Below the pieces are notes generated by a model. That model saw nothing but the letters and a program-made list of their open reading frames with translations. It was not told where the DNA came from and did not search any database. Below, in pieces: positions 43,878 through 54,723 of a stretch of 64,000 nucleotides of DNA (position 1 is its first letter; each line of letters begins with the position of its first letter). Source of the DNA: an uncultured Pelagibacteraceae bacterium (GTDB taxonomy: Bacteria > Pseudomonadota > Alphaproteobacteria > Pelagibacterales > Pelagibacteraceae). Both the position numbers and the translations under genes were made by a program. Location of the stretch: NCBI GenBank assembly GCA_902579985.1, contig CACHIV010000002.1:62001-126000 (forward strand), read 5' to 3'.

Positions 43878-45491
43878 CTATTTGCTTGCAGGAGCATTAT
43901 CTTTAAAAAGTTTATAATCCAAACTATCTACCAGAGCCTTAAAAGAAGCTTCAATTATGTTTGTCGATACACCTATTGTAAACCAATTTTTTCCTTTTGA
44001 GTCAGTGCTTTCAATTGAAACTCTAGTAACTGCCTCAGTTCCAGTATTAAGGATTCTAACTTTGTAATCTACAAGCTTAAGATCTTTTAAAAATTTTGAA
44101 TATTTAGCTAAACGATCTACATTATTTCTTATAGCATTGTCTAAAGCATTGACAGGTCCATTACCTTCTCCTTCACAAATTATTTTTTCTCCGTCCACTT
44201 CCAAATGCGCTTTTGCAGAGGAAATAATATTTCCAGAGGAATTTTTTTTAACTGTAACATCGTATTCTTTAATCAAAATGTATCTAGGTATTTCACTCAT
44301 AATTCTTCTAGCCAACAATTCAAATGATGCATCAGCACCATCGTAACTATAACCTATGAATTCTCTGTCTTTAACCTCATCTAAAAGTTTTATAATTTTT
44401 GGATCATTTTCCTTAATATTAATTCCAATAGTTTTTAATCTAGATAATATATTCGACTTGCCAGCTTGATCAGAAACTACAATATTTCTAACATTGCCAA
44501 CTTCCTCAGGGTTTATATGTTCATAGGTTTTTGGGTCTTTTTGAACAGCTGAAACATGTAGTCCTCCTTTATGTGAAAATGCTGCAGCCCCTACATAAGG
44601 TAAATGTTTATTTGGTTTTCTATTTAATATTTCATCTAAAAGTCTAGAGCACTGGGTTAAGTTTTTAATATTATCTTCTTTGATATTCATTTCAAAGTTT
44701 TCTAAAAAATCTCTTTTTAAGTAAAATGTAGGTATTAAAGACATAAGATTTGCATTACCACATCTCTCACCTAATCCGTTAATTGTTCCTTGAATTTGTC
44801 TAACTCCAGTTAATACAGCAGCAAGAGTATTTGATACAGCATTTCCTGTATCATTATGCGCATGTATTCCCAAATTTTTTCCTGGAACTACCTTTGTAAC
44901 TTCAGAAACAATTTTTGATACCTCATGGGGTAGAGTTCCACCGTTTGTATCGCACAATACTACCCATCTAGCTCCATTATCATAAGCAGCTTTAAGACAG
45001 GACAATGCATATTTAGGATTAGCTTTGTAGCCATCAAAAAAATGTTCAGCATCAAACATAAATTCTTTTTTTTCTTTAACAAATAACTTCGTGCTTTCGA
45101 CAATGTTTTCCAAGTTCTCTTCATTGGAAATACCTAAAGCAACATCAACATGAAAATCCCAGGACTTTCCGACAATACATATCGCTTTTGTATTGCTATT
45201 TAAAAGGGCGGATAAACCTGGATCATTATTAGCACTTCTACCTATTTTTTTTGTCATCCCAAAAGCGGTTAGAATTGAGTTTTTGCAAGTAATTTTTTTT
45301 TGAAAAAATTCTGTATCAGTTGGATTTGCTCCTGGCCAGCCACCTTCTATATAGTCAACACCTAGATTATCTAACGCTTCAGTTATTTTTAATTTATCAT
45401 CAATAGAAAAATCTACCCCTTGTGTTTGAGCGCCATCTCTTAATGTTGTGTCAAATATATATAATTTTTCTTTACTCATTTTATTTTCCAA
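43878..45491 (-). CDS. cimA: (R)-citramalate synthase
   Basis: DTTLRDGAQTQGVDFSIDDKLKITEALDNLGVDYIEGGWPGANPTD, GGTLPHEVSKI, C-terminal LeuA allosteric domain. Confidence 0.92.
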   Translation of the reverse strand: MENKMSKEKLYIFDTTLRDGAQTQGVDFSIDDKLKITEALDNLGVDYIEGGWPGANPTDTEFFQKKITCKNSILTAFGMTKKIGRSANNDPGLSALLNSNTKAICIVGKSWDFHVDVALGISNEENLENIVESTKLFVKEKKEFMFDAEHFFDGYKANPKYALSCLKAAYDNGARWVVLCDTNGGTLPHEVSKIVSEVTKVVPGKNLGIHAHNDTGNAVSNTLAAVLTGVRQIQGTINGLGERCGNANLMSLIPTFYLKRDFLENFEMNIKEDNIKNLTQCSRLLDEILNRKPNKHLPYVGAAAFSHKGGLHVSAVQKDPKTYEHINPEEVGNVRNIVVSDQAGKSNILSRLKTIGINIKENDPKIIKLLDEVKDREFIGYSYDGADASFELLARRIMSEIPRYILIKEYDVTVKKNSSGNIISSAKAHLEVDGEKIICEGEGNGPVNALDNAIRNNVDRLAKYSKFLKDLKLVDYKVRILNTGTEAVTRVSIESTDSKGKNWFTIGVSTNIIEASFKALVDSLDYKLFKDNAPASK

Positions 45492-46837
45492 GTCGTTTTA
45501 CCATCTTTATCTTCTATTAAAACACCTTTGTTAATTAATTCGTCTCTAATTTTATCTGAAAGTTTATAATCTTTATTTTTTCTTGCCTTATCTCTTTCCT
45601 CAATTTTTAATAATATTTCTTTTTCAGAAATATTCGATTTTTCTTTTTTAAAATTTAACCACTTATCTTTTGAGTCTGTCAATAAGCCAATAAAATTACA
45701 TGCTGTAGTAAAAATTTGTTTATCTTTAACACTACCATTATATGCTTTGTCATATAATTTATGAATATTAGCAATATAACCAGGCGTATTTAAATCTTCA
45801 TAAAGTGGACTGAGAGAATCTTCTGGTATTAAAACTTTTTTATTTACTTCAACATGGCATTCATACCACTTATTTAAAATTTTTTGACAATCATTAATTA
45901 ACTTATCATTCCAATCTAATGGTTGTTTATAATGTGAACTTATTAAAGCAAGTCTTAACACCTGGCCATTAATTTTTTTTTTAAAATCATTTATTTTTAA
46001 AATATTTCCCTGAGATTTTGCCATTTTCTCATTTGAGATAGTAATAAAACCATTATGAACCCAATAATTAGCAAATTTATCAGTATCATTTGCACATCTT
46101 GATTGAGCTATTTCATTTTCGTGATGAGGAAATATTAAATCTCTTCCTCCTCCATGTATATCAAACTTTATACCAAGATATTTTTTTGACATTACTGAAC
46201 ATTCTAAATGCCATCCTGGTCTTCCTTTCCCCCATGGGGACTCCCAAGATGGTTCATTATTTTTAGAAGGCTTCCATAAAACAAAATCTTCGGGATTTTT
46301 TTTATTTTCTGATATTTCAACTCTTGAACCAGCAATCAATTCTTCTAAATTTTTATTTGAAAGTTTTCCATAATCTTTAAATTTTTTTACTTCAAAATAA
46401 ACATGATTTTTATTTACATAAGCATATTTTTTTTTTATTAAATCTTCAGCCATCTTGACCATAAGAGAAATATGTTCTGTAGCCTTTGGTTCTTTGTTAG
46501 GTTTATCACACTTCAAATAATCACAATCGCTATGATAATTTATTGTGACTTTTTTAGTTAATTCCTCTATGGAAATTTTTTTTTCATTAGATGATTGAAT
46601 AATTTTATCATCAACGTCAGTAATATTTCTTATATAACTAACCGACTTATTTCCATACTTGCATTTTAAAACTTTAAACAAAATATCAAAAACTACTAAA
46701 GGTCTAGCATTACCAATATGTGGATCGTCATAAACGGTAGGTCCACAAACGTACATGCCAACATTATTTTCATCTATTGGAATAAATTTTTCTTTTTTGT
46801 TGCCTAGGCTATTTGTTAAAAAAATATCTTTATTCAT
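45476..46837 (-). CDS. cysS: Cysteinyl-tRNA synthetase
   Basis: VCGPTVYDDPHIGNARPLVVFD, GRPGWHLECS, FPHHENEIAQS, KMAKSQGN. Confidence 0.97.
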   Translation of the reverse strand: MNKDIFLTNSLGNKKEKFIPIDENNVGMYVCGPTVYDDPHIGNARPLVVFDILFKVLKCKYGNKSVSYIRNITDVDDKIIQSSNEKKISIEELTKKVTINYHSDCDYLKCDKPNKEPKATEHISLMVKMAEDLIKKKYAYVNKNHVYFEVKKFKDYGKLSNKNLEELIAGSRVEISENKKNPEDFVLWKPSKNNEPSWESPWGKGRPGWHLECSVMSKKYLGIKFDIHGGGRDLIFPHHENEIAQSRCANDTDKFANYWVHNGFITISNEKMAKSQGNILKINDFKKKINGQVLRLALISSHYKQPLDWNDKLINDCQKILNKWYECHVEVNKKVLIPEDSLSPLYEDLNTPGYIANIHKLYDKAYNGSVKDKQIFTTACNFIGLLTDSKDKWLNFKKEKSNISEKEILLKIEERDKARKNKDYKLSDKIRDELINKGVLIEDKDGKTTWKIK

Positions 46838-46881
46838 TTTATAGAAATATACTTTAATTTTAGATTTGTGAATCTAATTGA

Positions 46882-47619
46882 TTAGTTGGGAATCTTACAA
46901 ACTGGAATTGGATCCATTTTATGTAAGTTTAATTTTCGAATTTTTTCGTATTTTTCTCTATTTTTTGAATTAGGGTTTTTCATAGCTTCCTCTAAATCAT
47001 TATATTGAAGACCTAACTGACCTGTATCAGTTCTTCCATCGTCCCACAATCCATCAGTAGGTTCTGCTTTAATAATTTCATTTAATATTTTCAATTCTTT
47101 TCCAAGTTCCCAAACTTCAGTCTTATTACAATCTGCTATCGGTGAAATATCAACTCCACCATCGCCATATTTTGTATAAAAACCAACCCCAAAATCTTCT
47201 ACTTTATTTCCAGTACCTACAACAATTCCTTTATTTGCAGCTGCTACTTGATATAAAGTCGTCATTCTTAATCTAGCTCTTGAATTTGCTAAACCATGAT
47301 CATTGCTAAAATCTGATAAAGCAACTTTAAAAGAGTCAAATAAATTATCTAATTTAATAGTATGGGCTTCAACATTATTAAAATTTTTTAACAACCATTC
47401 TTGATGTTTTAAACTTAAATCATGTTGTGATTGAATTTGATTAATAGGCATAGATAAAACAATTGTTTTTAAGCCAGTCATTGCACTTAAAGTGCTTGAT
47501 ACAGATGAATCAATCCCACCTGAAATACCAATCACTAAAGATTGTGCTTTATTAGGCATAGAATTAACATAATCTAAAATCCAATTCTTAATAAATTCAA
47601 CTTTTTTTCTGACTTCCAT
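46882..47619 (-). CDS. nadE: NAD synthetase (ammonia-dependent form)
   Basis: LVIGISGGIDSSVSSTLS, GTGNKVEDFGVGFYTKYGDGGVDISPIADCNKTEVW; no glutaminase domain (245 aa). Confidence 0.93.
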   Translation of the reverse strand: MEVRKKVEFIKNWILDYVNSMPNKAQSLVIGISGGIDSSVSSTLSAMTGLKTIVLSMPINQIQSQHDLSLKHQEWLLKNFNNVEAHTIKLDNLFDSFKVALSDFSNDHGLANSRARLRMTTLYQVAAANKGIVVGTGNKVEDFGVGFYTKYGDGGVDISPIADCNKTEVWELGKELKILNEIIKAEPTDGLWDDGRTDTGQLGLQYNDLEEAMKNPNSKNREKYEKIRKLNLHKMDPIPVCKIPN

Positions 47620-47656
47620 AAGTTAATTATACGATAAAGGTTTTATTTTATAAAGC

Positions 47657-49042
47657 TTAAGATACTGCCCTAATGCCGCTTCTTGCATAAGAAGAATTTT
47701 TTTTAATTTCATCAGAAATTAAAAATGCAAGTTCCAAAGCTTGATTTGCATTTAATCTTGGGTCACAATGTGTACGATATCTACTAGATAAATCTTTATC
47801 AGAAATTTTTTGGGTACCTCCAGTACATTCAGTGACATTTTGTCCTGTCATTTCAATGTGTAAACCACCTGCATACGATCCCTCACTTTGATGGACAGCA
47901 AATACATTTTTTACTTCCTTTAAAACATTATTAAAAGGTCTAGTTTTAAATCCAGTTGTAGATTTAATTGTATTACCATGCATTGGATCACATGACCAAA
48001 TTACATTTAACCCTTCCTTTTTTATTGCTCTTATTAATTTTGGTAAAAATTTACTAACATTTTCATGACCGAATCTCGAAATTAAAGTTATTTTCCCTTT
48101 TTCATTATTTGGATTTAATACATTACAAATTTTAACAATTTCATCAGGTTTTGAAGTTGGTCCACATTTTATCCCAATTGGATTTTCTATTCCTCTACAA
48201 AATTCAACATGACCACCATCTATTTGTCTTGTTCTGTCTCCTATCCAAACAAAATGTGCAGATGTATCGTGATATTCTCCAGTAGTAGAGTCAATTCTTG
48301 TCATACTTTCTTCAAATGGAAGCAGTAAAGCTTCGTGTGAAGTCCAAAAATTTACTGTCTTTAATCTTCTATTAAAATCTGAATTTATACCACATGCATC
48401 CATAAAAGCTAAAGCATCAGCAATTTTATCTTCTAATTCTTTAAATTTTTTTGCCTGTGGACTTTTTTTAATATATCCTAGATTCCATAAGTGAACTTTT
48501 TTTAAGTCTGCAAAACCTCCATGACAAAAAGCTCTTATTAAATTTAAAGTAGAAGCAGATTGAGAATAAGCTTTGAACAATCTTTTTGGATCAGGTCTTC
48601 TAGCTTTGCTAGTAAATTCTATTGCATTAATATTGTCTCCAAGATAACTTGGAAGTTCAATATCACCTTGTTTTTCTGTAGGCGCACTTCTGGGTTTTGA
48701 AAATTGTCCAGCAATTCTTCCAAGTTTAACAACAGGCAAAGATGCTGAATAAGTTAAAACTAATGACATTTGCAACATAACTTTAAAATAATCTCTAATA
48801 TTATCTGGATTAAATTCTGCAAAACTTTCAGCACAATCACCTCCTTGCAACAGAAAAGCTTTACCATCAACAACGTCAGCAAGTTGTTTTTTAAGATGTG
48901 TAGTTTCACCAGCAAACACTAAAGGAGGAAAATTTTTTATTTTATTAAGAACCATATTTAGTTCTTTTTCATCCTCATAAGTCGGCACGTGTTTTATTGG
49001 ATAATTTCTCCAACTATTTATTTTCCATTTCTTCATATTCAA
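47657..49042 (-). CDS. Class II (plant-type) DAHP synthase
   Basis: FLLQGGDCAESFAEFNPDNIRD, RIAGQFSKPRSAPTEKQGDIELPSYLGDNIN, SRFGHENVSKFLPKLI. Confidence 0.93.
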   Translation of the reverse strand: MNMKKWKINSWRNYPIKHVPTYEDEKELNMVLNKIKNFPPLVFAGETTHLKKQLADVVDGKAFLLQGGDCAESFAEFNPDNIRDYFKVMLQMSLVLTYSASLPVVKLGRIAGQFSKPRSAPTEKQGDIELPSYLGDNINAIEFTSKARRPDPKRLFKAYSQSASTLNLIRAFCHGGFADLKKVHLWNLGYIKKSPQAKKFKELEDKIADALAFMDACGINSDFNRRLKTVNFWTSHEALLLPFEESMTRIDSTTGEYHDTSAHFVWIGDRTRQIDGGHVEFCRGIENPIGIKCGPTSKPDEIVKICNVLNPNNEKGKITLISRFGHENVSKFLPKLIRAIKKEGLNVIWSCDPMHGNTIKSTTGFKTRPFNNVLKEVKNVFAVHQSEGSYAGGLHIEMTGQNVTECTGGTQKISDKDLSSRYRTHCDPRLNANQALELAFLISDEIKKNSSYARSGIRAVS

Positions 49043-49071
49043 CCTAAGAGTGTTCTATCAAAGATTATTAA

Positions 49072-50892
49072 TTATTCAACAGTAACTGATTTAGCTAAAT
49101 TTCTTGGCTTATCTATGTCATGCCCTTTTTTTAGAGCAGAATAATATGCTAATTTTTGAAGCGGTATCGTAGTTAAAAAAGGAAATAAATCTTCATCAGT
49201 AGTTTCTATTTCTATTTTCTCCCAAATATTTTCTGAATAAATTTCTTCATCACTTTTATTAGTTATTAAAAGAACTTTAGCTCCTCTCGCAATTACCTCT
49301 TGCATATTTGATATAGTTTTTTTGTAATATTCATCTCTTGGAGCTATGACTACAACCGGCATACCATCTTCAATTAAAGCTAAAGGTCCATGTTTCATTT
49401 CCCCAGCAGGATATCCCTCTGCATGAATATAAGCTAATTCTTTTAGTTTTAGAGCTCCCTCTAATGCTATTGGAAAAGAATACCCTCTTCCTAAAAACAT
49501 GGCTCCTTTGGCTTCTGTAAAAGAATTACAAATTGATTGTATCTGATTTTCAGTTAACAACGATTTACTAACTAATTTAGATAGATTAAATAAATTCTTT
49601 ATTTTTAGATTATATATTTTTTTATTTAAATCTTTTTTAATATAAGCAATTTTTAAACATAAAATATAAAGTACTAACATTTGGCCTAAAAAAGCTTTTG
49701 TAGATGCAACACCTATTTCTGGTCCACAATGTATAGGAAGAACAAATTTAGAATCTCTTGCAATTGAGCTTTCAACAACATTAACTATACTGCATGTTTT
49801 CATTTTATTTTTATTACATAAATCAAGTGCAGCGTATGTATCTGCTGTTTCACCCGATTGAGAGATAAAAATATATAAACAATCTTTTTTAAATCTATTT
49901 TTTCTATATCGAAATTCTGAAGCTATATCTACTTCTACGTCTAATGAAGTTAATTTTTCAAACCAGTACTTTGCTATCAGGCATGAGTGGTAAGCTGTAC
50001 CACATCCAATTAATTTAATTGATGAAATTTCGTTTTTTTTCCATGGGAAATTTAAAATATTTATCTCATTATTAATCTTGTCTATATATTCATTCACACA
50101 ATTTTTTATTGTTATAGGCTGTTCTTCAATCTCCTTAGCCATAAAATGTTTAAAGTCTCCTTTTTCATAATTTTGCTCACTTGAAGATAATTTTAAAACT
50201 TTTTTATTAATTTTTTTTCCGTTTGAATTAAAAAAATCTACTTCATCTTTTTTAATGATACAGAAATCTCCATCGTCTAGATATGAAATTTTATTAGTCA
50301 TAGATTTTAAAGCATATGAGTCAGATCCTAAATAATTTTCATTAGGTCCATATCCAACAGCTAATGGTGAGCCTCTTCTTGCTCCAACTATTAAATTTGG
50401 TTGATCCTTGAAAATTATTCCTAATGCAAAACTACCTTGAAGTTTTTTTAACATTTTAAGAATTGAGTCTTTTAAATTATTTTCTTTTAAATATTCAGTA
50501 ACTAAATGAACTATCACCTCAGTATCAGTTTGTGATTTAAATTTATGTCCCTTTTCAACTAAAAATTTTTTTAAAATCGTTGAATTTTCTATTATTCCAT
50601 TATGAACAACAGAAACAGTTTCGGATGAGTGAGGGTGAGCATTAATTGTACTTGGTATACCATGAGTTGCCCATCTAACATGCCCTATTCCAACATTTCC
50701 AAATAAATTAATTTTTGCAACATTCTTTTCTAAACTATCTACTCTACCCTCACATTTAACTTCATTAATTTTTCCATTAGCTAAAGTAGCTATACCTGCA
50801 GAATCATAGCCTCTATACTCTAATTTTCTTAGAGAGTTTATTATTGCTAAAGAAACTGATTTGTTACTAGTGATACCTATAATTCCACACAT
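49072..50892 (-). CDS. glmS: Glutamine--fructose-6-phosphate aminotransferase
   Basis: MCGIIGITSNKSV, LRKLEYRGYDSAGIA, FISQSGETADTYAAL, C-terminal DKPRNLAKSVTVE. Confidence 0.97.
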   Translation of the reverse strand: MCGIIGITSNKSVSLAIINSLRKLEYRGYDSAGIATLANGKINEVKCEGRVDSLEKNVAKINLFGNVGIGHVRWATHGIPSTINAHPHSSETVSVVHNGIIENSTILKKFLVEKGHKFKSQTDTEVIVHLVTEYLKENNLKDSILKMLKKLQGSFALGIIFKDQPNLIVGARRGSPLAVGYGPNENYLGSDSYALKSMTNKISYLDDGDFCIIKKDEVDFFNSNGKKINKKVLKLSSSEQNYEKGDFKHFMAKEIEEQPITIKNCVNEYIDKINNEINILNFPWKKNEISSIKLIGCGTAYHSCLIAKYWFEKLTSLDVEVDIASEFRYRKNRFKKDCLYIFISQSGETADTYAALDLCNKNKMKTCSIVNVVESSIARDSKFVLPIHCGPEIGVASTKAFLGQMLVLYILCLKIAYIKKDLNKKIYNLKIKNLFNLSKLVSKSLLTENQIQSICNSFTEAKGAMFLGRGYSFPIALEGALKLKELAYIHAEGYPAGEMKHGPLALIEDGMPVVVIAPRDEYYKKTISNMQEVIARGAKVLLITNKSDEEIYSENIWEKIEIETTDEDLFPFLTTIPLQKLAYYSALKKGHDIDKPRNLAKSVTVE

Positions 50893-51515
50893 TATTTTTT
50901 TTTTCTTTTATAATTTTTTATTTCAGTTTGTAAACTTCTTGTTAAAGCTAAAGATTTTTTCTTAACATTTTTTGTTATTACTGAACCTGCACCTACTACA
51001 GAGTCTTGTTCTAATGTTATTGGTGCAACTAAAGATGAATTAGATCCAATAAATACATTATCTTTAATCTTAGTTTTATTTTTTTTAACACCATCATAAT
51101 TACAGGTAATTGTGCCTGCTCCAATATTTACTGATTTACCAATACTAGTGTCACCAATATACGTCAGATGATTTACTTTAGATTTTTTTCCAATAAAACT
51201 TTTTTTAATTTCAACAAAATTACCTACTTTGGAACCTTCTTTTAAGATTGTACCAGGTCTTATTCTGGCATATGGACCTATATGAACTTTGTTTTCTACT
51301 TTACAATTTTCAAGATGAGAAAAAGACTTTATTGTAACGTTATTTCCAATTTTCACCTTAGACCCAATAACTACATATGGTTCAATGATTACATTTTTTC
51401 CAATCTTTGTATCTTTTGAAAAAAAAATAGTCTCTGGTGCAATCATTTTTGCTCCAGATTTTAAAAATTTATTTCTAAGTTTACTTTGTAATTTTTGTAA
51501 ATTTAAATGTTTCAT
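50892..51515 (-). CDS. GlmU C-terminal left-handed beta-helix acetyltransferase domain only
   Basis: Hexapeptide repeats and GlmU C-terminal motif ARIRPGTILKEGSKVGNFVEIKKS...HLTYIGDTSIGKSVNIGAGTITCNYDGVKKNKTKI. Only 207 aa, with no LAAGxGTRM uridyltransferase domain. Confidence 0.85.
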   Translation of the reverse strand: MKHLNLQKLQSKLRNKFLKSGAKMIAPETIFFSKDTKIGKNVIIEPYVVIGSKVKIGNNVTIKSFSHLENCKVENKVHIGPYARIRPGTILKEGSKVGNFVEIKKSFIGKKSKVNHLTYIGDTSIGKSVNIGAGTITCNYDGVKKNKTKIKDNVFIGSNSSLVAPITLEQDSVVGAGSVITKNVKKKSLALTRSLQTEIKNYKRKKK

Positions 51516-51580
51516 CTAGGAAATTCTTTATATTAAGTATATATCTTTCTTAATTCACAAAATATTTCTTAAAAATACTT

Positions 51581-52270
51581 TTGATTATGAAACAAAAATA
51601 TACAATTCTTTTTGATTTAGATGGTACTTTAGTAGATACAGCACCTGATTTAATGCATGCTCATAATCATGTAATGAAAAAATTTGGATATCCAACAAAA
51701 TCGACTGCAGAAATTAGAAATTTGGTAGGTCAAGGAGCCGGAGCAATGCTAGGGAGATCTATATGGGGTCAGGCTAAAAAAGAATTTGGAAAAGTTCAAG
51801 ATGAAAAGACCAAAAAAGAAATGATTAAAGATTTTGTTGACTTTTATGGAAAAAATATTGTTAACGAAAGTACTCTTATTAATGGGGTAAAAGAATTCTT
51901 ACTTTGGGCTAGACAAAAAAAAATATCAATGGCAGTTTGCACAAATAAGCAGGAACATTTAGCAATCGATCTTCTAAAAAAAATTGGTATTTATGACTTT
52001 TTTGAATTTATTGCTGGGCATAATACATTTGATTATTGTAAACCAGATCCAAGACATCTAACTTCAGTAATTGAAATATTAAATGGCGACCTTAAAAAAA
52101 CTTTGATGATTGGTGATAGTGAAACAGATGCAAATGCAGCAAAAAATGCTGGCATTCCACTTATTTTATTAGAAGATGGTTATACTGAAAAAAAAACTAG
52201 CCAAATATATCATAATCACCTAATAAAAGACTTCATAGGTATTGAAAAAATTGTATTAAAATATCTTTAA
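51581..52270 (+). CDS. gph: Phosphoglycolate phosphatase-like HAD hydrolase
   Basis: LFDLDGTLVDTAPDLMHAHNHVM, CTNKQEHLAIDLLKKIGI, MIGDSETDANAAKNAGIP. Confidence 0.85.
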   Translation: MIMKQKYTILFDLDGTLVDTAPDLMHAHNHVMKKFGYPTKSTAEIRNLVGQGAGAMLGRSIWGQAKKEFGKVQDEKTKKEMIKDFVDFYGKNIVNESTLINGVKEFLLWARQKKISMAVCTNKQEHLAIDLLKKIGIYDFFEFIAGHNTFDYCKPDPRHLTSVIEILNGDLKKTLMIGDSETDANAAKNAGIPLILLEDGYTEKKTSQIYHNHLIKDFIGIEKIVLKYL

Positions 52271-52324
52271 GATTGATTATTTTTTTTTAACTATTAAAAA
52301 CAATTTCGTAAGTTAGGAGTTATT

Positions 52325-53827
52325 TTGATAGTACATAAAATAAAAGTTTACCCATCTAAAATTCATTTGCCCAAAAAAAAACAACTTGCTTGGAAAATTG
52401 CAGAAATTGCAAGCGACAATGCAAAATTAAATGATGATGCGATAGAAATGACAATTAATAGAATTATTGATAATGCATCAGTTGCTATTGCATCCTTAAA
52501 CAGAAGACCTGTTATTTCTTCTAGAGAAATGGCTTTAAAACATCCTAGAAAAAATGGTGCTACATTGTTTGGTATTAGTAATAAATTAAAATTTGATTGT
52601 GAATGGGCAGCTTGGTCAAATGGAACTGCAGTTAGAGAACTTGATTTCCATGATACTTTTTTAGCAGCAGATTACAGTCATCCAGGAGATAATATTCCTC
52701 CATTATTAAGTGTTGCTCAACAAAATAAAAAAAGTGGTTTAGATCTCTTAAGAGGAATAATTACTGCTTATGAAGTTCAAGTAAATTTAGTTAAGGGTAT
52801 TTGTTTACATAAACATAAAGTTGATCACATAGCTCATCTAGGACCAAGTGTTGCTGCAGGACTTGGAGCAATGTTAAGATTAAATACTGAAACAATTTAT
52901 CAAGCAGTTCAACAAGCTTTACATACAACAATTTCTACAAGACAATCTAGAAAAGGAGAAATTTCAAGTTGGAAAGCCTACGCTCCTGCTCACGCAGGAA
53001 AACTTGCAATAGAAGCTGTAGACAGAGTAATGCGAGGTGAAGGAGCTCCTAGCCCAATTTATGAAGGTGAAGATAGTGTAATAGCAAGAATTTTAGATGG
53101 AAAAAAAGCCTTATATAAAGTTCCTTTACCAAAAAAAGGTCAAACTAAAAAAGCAATACTTGAAACTTACACTAAGGAGTACTCTGCAGAATATCAATCT
53201 CAAGCATTAATTGACTTGGCTAAAAAACTTAAAAAGAAAATACGAAATCTAAATCAAATTAAAAAAATTGATATTTTTACAAGTCATCATACTCATTATG
53301 TTATTGGTACAGGGGCAAATGATCCCCAAAAAATGGATCCTAACGCTAGTAGGGAAACATTAGATCATTCAATAATGTACATATTTGCTGTAGCACTGGA
53401 AGATGGAAGCTGGCATCATATAAGATCTTATTCAAAAGCAAGAGCTAAAAGAAAAAATACTATTAAAATTTGGAGATCAATTAAAACTCATGAAGATAAA
53501 AAATGGACAAGAAGATATCATAATCCAAATCCAAAAAAAAAATCTTTTGGTGCTAAAGTAGTTATAACACTTAAAAACGGTAAAAAAATTATTGAACAAC
53601 AAGACAGAGCCGATGCTCATCCATACGGTTCAAGACCTTTTAAAAGACAAAATTATATTAACAAGTTTTTAACTTTGACTGAAAATATTTTAAATAAAAA
53701 AGAAACTAATAGATTTTTAAAAATAGTACAAAGTCTTAAAAAATTAAAACCTGGACAACTAGATAAATTAAATATTGAAGTAAAAAAAAGTAAACTTAAG
53801 AGAAATTTTAAAAAAGGGATTTTTTAA
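52325..53827 (+). CDS. prpD: MmgE/PrpD family protein (2-methylcitrate dehydratase), TTG start
   Basis: [70 protein letters not shown] at 52315-52319 precedes the TTG by 5 nt. Confidence 0.93.
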   Translation: MIVHKIKVYPSKIHLPKKKQLAWKIAEIASDNAKLNDDAIEMTINRIIDNASVAIASLNRRPVISSREMALKHPRKNGATLFGISNKLKFDCEWAAWSNGTAVRELDFHDTFLAADYSHPGDNIPPLLSVAQQNKKSGLDLLRGIITAYEVQVNLVKGICLHKHKVDHIAHLGPSVAAGLGAMLRLNTETIYQAVQQALHTTISTRQSRKGEISSWKAYAPAHAGKLAIEAVDRVMRGEGAPSPIYEGEDSVIARILDGKKALYKVPLPKKGQTKKAILETYTKEYSAEYQSQALIDLAKKLKKKIRNLNQIKKIDIFTSHHTHYVIGTGANDPQKMDPNASRETLDHSIMYIFAVALEDGSWHHIRSYSKARAKRKNTIKIWRSIKTHEDKKWTRRYHNPNPKKKSFGAKVVITLKNGKKIIEQQDRADAHPYGSRPFKRQNYINKFLTLTENILNKKETNRFLKIVQSLKKLKPGQLDKLNIEVKKSKLKRNFKKGIF

Positions 53828-54723
53828 TGCATTTTGTAGAAAAAGAACCATTTCAAAAAAGAAAAGATTTTTCAGAAAAATTAAAATTAAATAAAATTTT
53901 AAGAGTTCCAGGTGCATATAATCCTCTAACAGCTAAATTAATAGAAGAAATAGGTTACGATGCTGTTTATGTTTCAGGAGGTGTAATGGCTAATGATCTT
54001 GGTTTTCCAGATATTGGGTTAACAACATTGCAAGATGTAAGTACAAGATCATATTTAATTTCTAGAGTGACAAATCTACCAACAATTGTTGATATAGACA
54101 CTGGTTTTAAATCTTGCAAAGAAACCATTGAAACTTTTGAAGAATTTGGAATTTCAGCTGTACACATAGAAGATCAAATTGAAAAAAAAAGATGCGGACA
54201 TTTAGATAATAAAGAATTAATAACTACAGATACTATGGTAAAAAAAATTAAAGAATGTGTATCAGCTAAAAAAGATGAAAATTTTAAAATTATTGCAAGA
54301 TCTGATGCTAGAAGTGTTGAAGGAATTGATAAAATGATTGAAAGATGTAAAGCCTATATAGATGCAGGAGCTGAAATAATCTTTCCAGAGGCATTAAAAG
54401 ATGAAAAAGATTTTGAAAAAGTAAGAAAAGAACTTTCATGCTACTTGCTCGCGAACATGACAGAATTTGGTAAATCACAATTATTCAACTATAAAGAATT
54501 AGAAAAATTTGGTTACAATATTGTCATTTATCCAGTAACAACACAAAGATTAGCAATGAAAAATGTAGAAGATGGATTAAGAGACATTTATGCAAATGGA
54601 CACCAAAATAATATAATAGATAAAATGCAAACTAGAAAGAGATTGTATGAACTTGTAGACTACGAAAAATACAATAGTTTGGATGAAAAAATCTATAACT
54701 TTGATACTGAAGGACATGAATAA
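53827..54723 (+). CDS. prpB: 2-methylisocitrate lyase
   Basis: RVPGAYNPLTAKLIEEIGYDAVYVSGGVMAND, PTIVDIDTGFKS, VHIEDQIEKKRCGHLDNKEL. Confidence 0.93.
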   Translation: MHFVEKEPFQKRKDFSEKLKLNKILRVPGAYNPLTAKLIEEIGYDAVYVSGGVMANDLGFPDIGLTTLQDVSTRSYLISRVTNLPTIVDIDTGFKSCKETIETFEEFGISAVHIEDQIEKKRCGHLDNKELITTDTMVKKIKECVSAKKDENFKIIARSDARSVEGIDKMIERCKAYIDAGAEIIFPEALKDEKDFEKVRKELSCYLLANMTEFGKSQLFNYKELEKFGYNIVIYPVTTQRLAMKNVEDGLRDIYANGHQNNIIDKMQTRKRLYELVDYEKYNSLDEKIYNFDTEGHE

